Shown here: piece after piece, positions 26,585-36,166 of the stretch
Layout: every line of letters begins with the position of its first letter
Numbering within the stretch: the first letter of the stretch is position 1
Assembly (NCBI GenBank): GCA_902806565.1
Contig: CADCXA010000006.1
Coordinates: 62,001-126,000, forward strand
From: Hypoxylon rubiginosum
Taxonomy: Eukaryota; Ascomycota; Sordariomycetes; Xylariales; Hypoxylaceae
Reading direction: 5' to 3'
DNA length: 64,000 nt
Translations under genes and position numbers: made by a program
Notes under the pieces: generated by a model
Seen by the model: the letters and a program-made list of their open reading frames with translations, nothing else
What the model was told of the DNA's origin: nothing
Databases searched by the model: none

Positions 26585-26849
26585 GCGGCCTGGGTCATCG
26601 ACGGGCGGAATGCTGATTCAAGTCTCGGGAAGGGTTAATCAGATTTTGTTATGGTTGGGGGAATATGATGTAGAGGAGGTAGGTATTGTTCAGCGCGCTT
26701 CTAGCTACACTCTGGCTGGCCCATTAGCCGCAAAGCCAGTCTCCCCTTCGCATGAGGCGTCAAATAGACGATGGTTCCAATGTGCCGGAAGAGAGATTGA
26801 ATGGGATGATCGATCTATGTATTTTGCAAACTGGCCTGGGATCCCCTGA
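26585..26849 (+). pseudogene. Probable decayed fragment of a HET (heterokaryon incompatibility) domain gene
   Basis: Two short blocks in one open frame resemble the HET domain. The block RVNQILLWLGEYD matches the family pattern of a helix ending in V-x-V/L-W-L-G-E. Further on, NRRWF is followed closely by CAGREIEWDD, which resembles the RPWFRRVW...CG.REIPWDD region with the middle missing. Just upstream, in another frame, WVIDGRNADS is reminiscent of the WIDAICINQAD motif. The frame change, the missing segments and the stop at 26849 suggest a broken relic, not a working gene. HET proteins act in non-self recognition between fungal strains. The match is by eye and short, so it could be coincidence. 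Confidence 0.4.
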
Positions 26850-29800
26850 GCTCATCGAATTGAGTATTCGAGATGAGTGAATGGATTTGGAGAAGTGACC
26901 CAAGCTTCCCTCCTCCCCTAAAACTCGAGTGGCCCTCCAGACTCAGCCCTCTAGAATCTGAACGTCTGTGGGTTCTAATTCTGCAGTGGTTTGAAGTCTG
27001 TTAAAGTTCAGGTTTCTCTCTCTCCACTCTGTAGGGGTAGTATTCTATTGATACGGTGGACCCGACGAACCGTCTCAGATGTTTTTAGCAACTGGAGCAG
27101 CTCAACCTGGTTCGGGTTCGGGGCTGTAAGCTCTTATTCGGCATGGGAAGCGAGCGGGTTGTCATTTTGTTGATCTTTGGCTGTTCCTCATCCAGCAGGA
27201 ATAATCCAATGCCGATCTCTACGTGAGTTTATGGAATTTTTCAATATGTGTATACGAATTTCAGGTTGCGTACTGCGTACCTAGGTAGCAGGGTAGCCTA
27301 GGAACTTGATCGCGAAGTTAGGACACGTTTTAGTACGCCTGCGTGCCGTGCTGATCTTAACGCTGGCCAACCTGAACCACGCGACCCGGATCTTGGGCTT
27401 GCAGACTGCAATGGTGGCTCGAAAATGTCTTGATATGATGCATTTCTCTTATGTAGTTATTGGTCGCAATTTGATGGCATGTTTGTATATTAATCCTTTT
27501 CGTTATCTATTATCGCGGTCAGAATATTGATAGGGTCCTGAGCCCGTAAGCAATCGTAAGACATGCCTACTACCACGCACGCATAGCATGGAGTACTGGT
27601 TATCATGTCCTTTTCATATTTCAACCTGTCTTACATAGTACATAGGGCGAAAGGTATCGAACCCGGCTCCTTCTACGGGATGCTATCCGGGTTTGTTCGG
27701 ACGATGATCGATTGATGCGACAGCTATGCATGCGAGGCATGCTGGGCAAGGTCCCTTGGTTCTCATTCTGCATGGCAGCATGGCAGCATGGCTACAACAT
27801 TCGCTCCGCCTCCGTGATGATGTGCTAGTTTCAGGCACATGAAACAGCCATGCAAGCAAGGGTAGCCGTCGATCACAGGGGTTCAATTTCCCCATGCGCA
27901 TGGCACAGATGGCAATAAATCCTCTGAATTCCGAATCTGGCTTTCTGGATGACGAGACAATTTACGCAAGCCCGGTCTTGCTAGTCATCAGAGATCCTCC
28001 GGACCTCTTTTTCTGCTTCCTATCTCTCAAAGTGTAAGCTCGCCACTCGTTCGTTGGCTGGTTGGGTACAAGAACCTGTAATTCTAGAAGCCTTCTCATC
28101 CTACCTGGGCAATTTTTTAAATAGAAAGCTAGAATTGTTGAAAGTCGAGGTCCCAGAATTGTCTCGGCTGCATCATACCAACATGATGCATACCTACATA
28201 CTACGACGAGAAACGGCCTGCTTCTAATGTATCTATATAGGTATCTGCTAACGTGCTTGTACATTCGCCGGTCAGTCACGGAGTCAGTCAGAGATTCCTA
28301 CGGTTAGTCAGACGGTAGGTCCTAAGATACTCCTTATGGCATTACCTTACGAATTACCATCGAATGTACTACGTATACCTATTCGCAATAGTAGAACTTT
28401 GAAAGGAACAAGTTAATAACAAGGGTATGATGCCACAGTTGATGAAAAGAAGCATCGTATGCTACGAGAGCGGACGAGAGCGGACGAGAGAATGATTGGT
28501 TGACGAGAGGTGATTCTGTAAAGGGAGAAGTCCCCCATTAGCCCTATTGGGAATAAGGGGCGGCGCTGCAGATGCTGCAAAGCATACCTAGCTCGTTGTC
28601 ACCGTTACTTTCCTTTTTTTTCTTCGAGTCACCTGGTGTTTTAAGGCAGTGATTGAGATAGAGATGCCTTTTATGTTAAAGCTGAAGCGTGACAAATTCG
28701 GTCACACCGTGGATTATGCAATTCTATAGAGAGCTTACCCTGAAGATCTGACTGGTGAACCTGAGGAATGGAGGGGACCAGAGGGACCAGAGGGACCTGA
28801 GGGACTTGAGAGACCTGAGTGAAAAGCCCTGAACCCTAGGAGGTAAGCATAATTCATCTCCCATCTCACGTCCCCGGCTGACTGCAAGAAACTCATCAGA
28901 TTTATCAACTTGGCAAGCCCCTGTCAGCAAAGAGAGCTTGGCTAAATTTTCCTTATGGCCCCCTTGGTGTATAGGGTGGCAGGGTGGGAATTCTTGTCCT
29001 GGTTGGCTCCTGATCGGCCGACCCTTGATCCCCGCAATGAAGGACTGAAATACATTTCAGCCATTAGCAGTTCGTTCATGGCAGAATGGGAGAGGATGGT
29101 ACCACTTTTAGACTGTGTTGGCCATCGCCATCACCATCACGCCCTCACACCACATTTTTCCCGACGCCATTTTATAGCACCTATGTACTGTATCTCGCTA
29201 CTGTATGAATCTACTATACAGTATGCATCAGACGGTACATTATTTTACATTATACTATGTAAGGCATGTATGTACATAGTATGCATGTGTAGGTCTGGTG
29301 AGCTAGATGGGGCCAATGAAAAGGCTGGTGTCCGCTCAATTCGTGTTGCTACTAATGCTAGTGATCCATTTCGTTCCAGTTCGTTTTCCAGAACCTTAGG
29401 GATCTACCTAGGGGTATGTATTGTACCTCATACACACGTGTGTGTATGTAAATACAATAGTTCTTTAGTATAGGTATAGAAGATATATCTCACTTTTTCT
29501 TTATATGCAGTGATATATACAATACCGTGTGTAAAGTCTAGAACTGCTAGACAAAAACACCATTGTGATAATTGTCACTGTTGATGTTCCAATATTCCAA
29601 TGACCATTCATCGTGGACCTACAGGCAGTAGTCAGGTAGTACAATACATCCCATAAGACATGGACTGCCGCTATTCTTAAGCTCTCAGGGTCGGACATTG
29701 GATTTTTGGATTTTTAATGGTCAATTAGTGCTTCCCGCTCCACTTCTACTTGCTACCCATTACCCCATCGTCGCGGCAAAATTGACCTCTTGCAGCCAAT

Positions 29801-30060
29801 CAGATATCCCGGCTTTTCGACTAGGTTAATGAACCAGGTCTGTCTACAGGGGTTCAAGGCACAGGCACCTCTGGCACAGAGCACAGAGGGGGGACAGGCA
29901 GAACAGGTACACAGTTTGGATGGTCTATCTTTTGGACCGTGCGTAAACGTTGTCCCTAAGCAGTTTAAGCTAGTCCCTCAGCCAAGTTTAGGTCAGTTCC
30001 AGACAGTTAGCAGTTAGTCTACCCACAGTCTCCAGTCCCAATCGCCCACTGGTCGGCGGC
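26850..30060. other. Gene-poor stretch, right part of the second desert
   Basis: No supported gene. It contains an exact TACCTAGGTA palindrome (27278-27287), triplicated GGCAGCAT (about 27770-27790), a duplicated GAGCGGACGA (about 28467-28488) and a GAGGGACC-type tandem (about 28770-28825). A plus-strand frame at 28955-29473 is open for 172 codons but has no protein signature and includes low-complexity His and Cys runs. Confidence 0.5.
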
Positions 30061-31655
30061 CGTTAACCATTGCACGTTGCCCACTGCCCACTGCAGGTCA
30101 ATTTTCACTTTTCCCACCTCGTGCAGCACAGGTATCGTTTTTTTTTAACCCTTTCCCATCAACTCTCATCTTTTTTTATTATCCATCTTTCTCTTTCTTC
30201 CTTCCCCCCTCCTTATCCCCCCCATCGCAAATCGCCCTTCCTTTATTCTCTCCCTCCTTAACCCGTTGGTTCCTAATCCTCCTCGAGATTTCCCTTTTCT
30301 GTGTGCGTGCGCAATTCAATTATTAGTCCCGTCGTCGGCCTGTCCTTCGTCGTTTCATCAAGACCAAAAGCTTGCTGCTGCATCGCGTTCTCTCGAGAAG
30401 AAGACAATTCGCCACCATCGTCGACTGAAGCATTTTTACACTGGGACCAGGAAAAAAAGAAAAAGAAGAATAAAAAAAAGAGAATAGAAAAGCCGGAAAG
30501 ACTTATCAATCGAATCCATCGACTTCTTAATCATTGTACAAATTATCGACCTTTTTTATTTTTATTTTTCGCCGCTTTCGATTCGCATCGCCTCTACAGT
30601 ATACCCTATACCAATACATTGGCCATAATCTCGCGTCGTCCCAACTACATACGTCAATCCCAATCCCGAGGAACTTGCGGCGGCACGTTAGGACAAGATA
30701 AAAAGTTGCAACGAAAAAAATCGGAAGCTGCCTGCACGACTAGCTGCGTCAGGTACCGCGTCAGTTCTTTGATCGGATCAGCTGGAGACAATACAAGGAA
30801 ACACAGCAAGACAAAGCATAGTGGCACGAGCCGGTGCTCTTACACCTATCAGGCCTTCAGTATTAGGAACTCAGTTTCCCGGTTAAGCCGCTCTCGGACG
30901 AATTTAGCCAACAAAGAAGCTCTATCCTTTCGCCTCCAGCACCCAAGGAATCAGGAACTAGGTAGCTTTCTGCTTCGTCCCTGCGCGGTTTATTCGAGGT
31001 CGTGATCATCTCGTGTCCTTTTTGCACCGACCCATTCACTGCGTTTTCTTTGACCCGGTCTCCGGATTGACTCGGAAACTATTCAACTTCGAGGTCGACT
31101 TCTATCGAGTCCACCCTTCGAGCCTACTTGTTATTCTTACCTCCTTTTTCAACTGCGCAGTTCCCTCCTCATTGGTAACGACCATCGCTCATTCGGACCC
31201 GACCAAACTCTTCCCCCCTTAGGGACTTCACTCTAATATTTTTCCAAGAGCACAAAATCGCGACATCTGCATCTACTTGCATCATCTTCTGTTTCTTGTC
31301 CACATCTTTCACCAACAAATCCGCCTCTTGGTTTTTGTTAAAGACCCTACCGGGCCGCCCGCGTTTGATACGACATACTTCCCAATTGCTGCATTGTTAG
31401 TGATTGCCTGGAAATCAACACTATCGACAATCCCCAATTACATTAATCAGACCCGCCCAGATCACCTCTGTTTCCTACAATCTACTTGTGTTTTAATATT
31501 CCCTTTGGTCGCCCTATTGTTGTAGAGGCAGTCATCCCTTCCTTATTAGACTTCACTTCTAATTTCTCACCACCTCTCGGTTTCGGATCTACTGCCTCGC
31601 ATTTCGGGCAGTCGTTCCTTTCGATAGATCAAAAAAGCATTTTCTTAATTTGAGT
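30061..31655 (+). promoter_or_regulatory. Long pyrimidine-rich leader/promoter of the Q-rich protein gene
   Basis: About 1.6 kb rich in C and T on the plus strand, with runs such as TTTTTTTTAACCC and CCCCCCTCC. This is typical of the core promoter and long 5' untranslated region of constitutive or growth-regulated fungal genes. Several upstream ATGs open short frames, the longest being 30301-31005. None has recognisable protein features, so they are best seen as possible uORFs or chance. Leader introns are possible but not assigned. Confidence 0.5.
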
Positions 31656-33374
31656 ATGGACACCGGCGGTCTCGCTCAAATGTCTCACAACGGTTTCGTT
31701 TCGCCAACCGGCTTGGGCATGCCCACCGGCGGGCTAGCTTCGCGCCGCGGCGGTGGCCAGAACATCAAGCCGCTCTCATTCGAATCCATCAAGGGCCCCG
31801 TCGACCCCAAGGATAATGGAGTTCCGACCCCACGAACCAGCCGATCTCACCTGCTTGCAGGTCTCAGAACGGCCCCCAAGTCAGCTACCGCGACTTCTTT
31901 TGCGTCCTCGCCCACTTCTACCGTTCCCCCTTCTCATACGCACGGTAGAAACAGCATCGCGGGAAACATGTACGGCAACCAGGGGTCCATGTACAATGGG
32001 CCCAAGACATCGCTCCCGCGCCTTGCGACTCAACAACAGCAGCAGCAGCAGCAACAACAGCAGGGATACAATTCGATGATGGGCATTGACCAGCAGCATT
32101 ACACCCCGGAGCAGATATTGGCACCCCCCGAGCTTCATCTCGATGAGCAGGTCCAGGATCAGATGGACCCTTCGCTCTACGCTCAGCTCGTGGCAACCAA
32201 TATGTACTTGGCCCAGCAACAGCAGCGACTTCAGCAACAGTTGCTCAGTGTCCAGGCCGCCGCTCAGCAATTCCAGAGCATGAACTTGAGCGGCCAGTCG
32301 GTACTACAGCAGCAGATGGCCCTGCAGAATCTGTATCACCAACAGCAGCAACTCAAGAATCTGCAGCAGTCGATGGCTACCTCAATGCCGACCCCGCAGA
32401 ACTTGTACGCTTACTATGATCCCTCGACTGGTCAGCAGGTATACTACATTGATCAAGGCGCTGCCCAAATGACGAACACCTATGTCGACCGTACTCCCGG
32501 TACTCCTCAGGGCTATAGCCGTCAACAGCAAAACAACAGCACACCTCGTGTTCAAGTCTCGCCTCCTCCCATGGAGAGTAATACCCCTCCGACCTTCCGA
32601 ACGAATTCGCCACCGAAGAAGATGGAATTGACCGCGGAACCGACACCCCTCCCACCGCCGTCTGCCAACGCTTTCCGTCGCGGCCATAAGAAGTCGTCCT
32701 CGCTGGCGAATGTTAATAAGGGACTGTCTCTGTCGACAGATGACGCCCCTAAGTCGGCTGGCCCGAAGACGGCCTCTTTCCCGCTGTCTCCTATGACTAA
32801 CGGCGGTTACGGACCCGGTCAAGGTCGTGCCGGCGAGCACCCGATCCGACAGCCTCGCGGCCCTCCCGCGTTGGACGAGCTTCGTGCGAAACCCACTGCG
32901 AAGCACGAGGGTAGCAAGAACTTCTCGGCACGAACTCGTCGTTCTGCTGTTCACAATCTTGTCAAGGCTGGCTTGGTCAGACGCAAGGGTACGGGTAGTA
33001 GCTGCGGAAGCATGAGCCCCGTATCTGAGAGTGCTGAGGAGCTTGGTACTCCGCTGACCGATAACGAGTCGGATTCTGGGCGTAGTGGCTCAGGTAGTCT
33101 CTCGGGCGATGCGGAGCCGAGTCTGGCTAGTTCTAGGACTTCGACGAGCGGAAGCTGGGGTGCTATCGGTTCTGACCGACCTAGCTCGCGCCAGAAGTCT
33201 CGCAAGAGCGTCGACAGCGTGTCTAGCGCCGGCGAGAGCGAAGGCAGTTTCGCGAGCGTATTCAAGAACGGATCCCAGCGATCGAGCAAGACGGAAACAA
33301 CCGACGGACAACGAAAAGCACCTATGCTAGTGCTCACCAGCGCCGAGAAGCGCAAGGGTGGCGTTGTGGCTTAA
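31656..33374 (+). CDS. Q-rich, largely disordered protein, Scp3-like (spindle poison sensitivity) family
   Basis: Single exon of 572 residues from the ATG at 31656. Residues 126-136 are a run of glutamines coded by mixed CAG/CAA. A further Q-rich amphipathic segment (about 170-250) contains EQVQDQMDPSLYAQLVATN. The second half is Ser/Pro-rich. It includes the short conserved block HPIRQPRGPPALDELRAKP followed by KHEGSKNFSARTRRSAVHNL and VKAGLVRR, which I recall from proteins annotated as Scp3-like in Aspergillus and relatives. That block is the best evidence for homology; the name is from memory and moderately sure. The composition suggests a cytoplasmic protein that forms assemblies or is phosphorylated, possibly binding RNA, but no folded domain is visible. 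A run of Arg/Ser-type sites near the C-terminus could be kinase targets. Confidence 0.85.
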   Translation: MDTGGLAQMSHNGFVSPTGLGMPTGGLASRRGGGQNIKPLSFESIKGPVDPKDNGVPTPRTSRSHLLAGLRTAPKSATATSFASSPTSTVPPSHTHGRNSIAGNMYGNQGSMYNGPKTSLPRLATQQQQQQQQQQQGYNSMMGIDQQHYTPEQILAPPELHLDEQVQDQMDPSLYAQLVATNMYLAQQQQRLQQQLLSVQAAAQQFQSMNLSGQSVLQQQMALQNLYHQQQQLKNLQQSMATSMPTPQNLYAYYDPSTGQQVYYIDQGAAQMTNTYVDRTPGTPQGYSRQQQNNSTPRVQVSPPPMESNTPPTFRTNSPPKKMELTAEPTPLPPPSANAFRRGHKKSSSLANVNKGLSLSTDDAPKSAGPKTASFPLSPMTNGGYGPGQGRAGEHPIRQPRGPPALDELRAKPTAKHEGSKNFSARTRRSAVHNLVKAGLVRRKGTGSSCGSMSPVSESAEELGTPLTDNESDSGRSGSGSLSGDAEPSLASSRTSTSGSWGAIGSDRPSSRQKSRKSVDSVSSAGESEGSFASVFKNGSQRSSKTETTDGQRKAPMLVLTSAEKRKGGVVA

Positions 33375-34472
33375 AGCCAGGTCGACCAAATTTTTCTTTT
33401 CACGCAATAATGATCGCATGCTCCGAACGTCTTTGTCTTTCACGACTATTGCGACCGAGTGGTAGACCCCCTCCTAAGCATAGCTTACGTACGAATGGAC
33501 GGGACTGGGTCGGGGAACAGAATGGCTATTTTCTTTTCGCGGTTTGATTTTCGAAGGACCCCCGTATAAACGGGGAAGGGCGGCATTCCGACATAGGGAT
33601 TTTCGTTTGCAATACCAGGGGTCCAAGCCAGCATGCGGCGGTACACTTCTTGAGGGGACAGAGCGGCTTGGAGAGAAAAACCCCCTTAGGAGGGATTCTT
33701 TTTTTGCTGTTTATACTTCACGTCATTCTCTCGGCCGAACCACACATTATGTTTCATTCTAAATGCGTTGAGTTTGGGGGGAACTTCGCTGAGGGTGACA
33801 TCTCACTTTACGACTCTTGTGGATGGCCGTTCTCTCGCATCTTTGTGTAAGCTGGTGGCTCAGCTTCATAGTTCGGATCTCTACATCGATAGAGGCACTT
33901 TTTCGATGCCTTAGGTAGTGATCAATGGCTCTACAATGAATGCCAAATCCGTGTCTCTATTTCAATGCTTGTGATACTTGTCTATTTTATATTGGTATTC
34001 GTCTTAAAGTGAGCTTCATTCAATGTTTGTTTATAGTAACTACTTTAATTATCAGATTGTGATGCCATCTATGTCATCTGTTGTCGGTGCTAGGTACCCT
34101 CGTTTATATGAAGTGCTTCCACTACCTACATGTTCAACTTCTCAATAGCATATTCTCCACTGGTCGAGGCTTACACGCTATCATCTGTTTATACTTCAAT
34201 GCTAACTCTTTCAAGCATATTTACAAGTCGAGATATGACGCAAGGGGTACAATTTGTCATCTAAGACGGACTAAAGTTTAAAGTTCTTTATTATTGAATT
34301 CAAAATTCGCACTACAAATTTGAGAATATACAGTACCTAGTCTCACCATAGCGCCAGTCATAAAAATTGCAAGTTCAAAATCCCTTTTCCAAATCTCAGT
34401 TCTATCATCACAACATATATTCCCAAGACCAATTTTCCAAGAACCAACCCATCCCAACATAATCTCAAAATT
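33375..34472. other. Intergenic region between convergent genes
   Basis: About 1.1 kb between the 3' ends of two convergent genes. It is T-rich to the left and A-rich to the right, as expected of two 3' untranslated regions facing each other. No gene seen. Confidence 0.5.
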
Positions 34473-35758
34473 TCAAAGGGACGTCGGCCTCTTCTTCTTC
34501 TCCCGCGCCTTCTCCCTCTGCAGGCGCGTCCGCCTGTCGAAGGCGATGGTGGAGAGGAGGTGGTACCAGAAGAGGACGAGCCAGAGGGCGAGCATGGCGG
34601 CGAGGGCGAGGAAGAGGGCGGCGAGCCCGGCGAGGGTGAGGCCGAGGCCGAAGGCCTGGAAGTGGGGGCTCGCGGCGAGGGCGTCGGTGGCGAGGCCGAC
34701 CTGGAGGGCCGAGAGGACGACGCTGACGTAGACGAATCCGACGACGAGCCAGCCGAAGTGGCGCTCGAAGAAGGCCGTGTACCACGTGCTGCTGCTCATG
34801 TAGCCGTCGACGAGGCGGCGCGGCGACCACGGCGGCGCGCCCGGCGGCAGTAGGAGGAAGGACCACCGGGTTAGCATGTCGAGGCGGCTCAGGCGCAGCT
34901 CGCCGTACCGGTACCGCGGCGCGACGTCGGACATCGTGGCGAGGTCTAGCGCGCCGAGGGAGGCGCAGGCGAGGGACGTCCAGCGCTGCCAGGTGACGCC
35001 CGGGGGGAGGAGGCCGGCGGCGGCGGCGATGGCGAAGTCGCTGGGGTAGGCGACTAGCCATGCGTAGCTCAGCAGCACTGCGGTGGTGTGAGTTATAGGT
35101 TATGCAAAGTTGCTTACGGTATGTGCTTCTCTAGGAGTATCGAGGTCATATTGGCCAGGCTGGTGATAAGAAATGACCCGGGATTCGGTAGGTAACTTAC
35201 TGCCGCACGCCGAGGCGTGCAGGTCCCGGTCAGAGCATAGATGCGTCTCCCAGAAGCTGTGGCATAGCAGGAAGGCTGGCATCGGCTTGATGAAGATGCG
35301 GTGCTCGTGCCAGACTAGATGCTCGTCGGCGCGCTCGGTGATGACGATGGCGCGGTTCATTAGGCGCTGCCGGTGCACTTTAACGCTGGGAGTTAGTATC
35401 TACTTCTTAAAGCGAGCTAACAGTTTTGCGGTCCTGAAGCATGTCTCATGAGAGTCGTGTCTCATGGGAGTAATGTCTTGAGCCGTCCAAAATCATTCAC
35501 TCTCGAGATAGGTTAAAAGGGTTCATGACGTTACATACGTGGCCGCGCCGGCACGGGTAGCCCCGCGAGCCATAGATACTTGTGCAGGCATGAGAGCCGT
35601 GTGGTATTGAGCTCGTGCGCGAGGTACGCGTCTAAATCCTGCGACGGGAGAATGACGGTCGCGACGGCCGTGCGGACGATAGACGGGTGCGTTATGGCGG
35701 ACAGCTCGACGAGGCTCTGATCTGGCGGGAAGGGTGGGGTCAGACGGCAGGGGGCCAT
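34473..35758 (-). CDS. DUF6601-type integral membrane protein
   Basis: Three exons, 35758-35539, 35377-35201 and 35077-34473 (introns of 161 and 123 bp, both phase 1), encode 333 residues. The spliced product reads VPARPLHRQRLMNRAIVITE at the first joint and SACGMLLSYAWLVAYPSDF at the second. Both fit the family pattern of an N-terminal soluble part with ARPRPLH and a motif like HLVWHEHRIFIKPMPAFLL, then helices. The last exon holds YRYGELRLSRLDML and two strong membrane segments (WLVVGFVYVSVVLSALQVGL and the region around LALAAMLALWLVLFWYHLL), then a basic tail. The family is widespread in filamentous ascomycetes and has no known activity. The last exon is much richer in G and C than its surroundings. 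The gene is divergent from the NLR gene. Confidence 0.85.
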
Positions 35759-36166
35759 TTCATTTCAGCTGCAGGACAGCTTCTGCGTTGTCAGCAATCC
35801 CCCAATGGCGACAAGAGGTAGGCCATTTATACGAAGGAATAACCAAGAGTGTGCTAGTCAGAGTGCCTTGAGCCCAATGGCGAAAGGCTCTGTTCCAGGT
35901 TTTTACAGGTGCGAGGCAGATGGGTGAGCCTGCATAAAACATGACCGACGCGGCGACATAATAGGTCAGGATCGACTTAGTACCAACGACGCCTCTCAGC
36001 AGCTAGAGAGGCAGGGGGCGTTTTGCAAAGCTCTGCCAGCCCCGAACCGCAGCTCGATTCCAACAAGTTTACCTTTTATTCCCTCTCTTCCTCTATGCAA
36101 GCCTCCCGCCACTTAAGCAAGTTCTGCGTCTTCTTGCCGTGATTTCAGTGGCATGCCTTTTCAGCG
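35759..36166. promoter_or_regulatory. Shared divergent promoter of the DUF6601 gene and the NLR gene
   Basis: The start codons of the two genes are 408 bp apart and point away from each other, so both must be driven from here. Pyrimidine-rich sequence lies just before the NLR start (about 36060-36130). No binding site was recognised. Confidence 0.6.

Noticed and set aside
28955..29473. 172-codon open frame on the plus strand
   Set aside because: No recognisable motif, poor codon bias and low-complexity His and Cys runs; it sits in gene-poor DNA.
30301..31005. 235-codon open frame on the plus strand upstream of the Q-rich protein gene
   Set aside because: Its composition follows the pyrimidine-rich leader, no domain is visible, and it probably lies in an untranslated leader.
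34465..35061. Long Arg/Pro-rich open frame overlapping the DUF6601 last exon
   Set aside because: Shadow frame produced by high GC content; the overlapping frame has membrane helices and matches a family.
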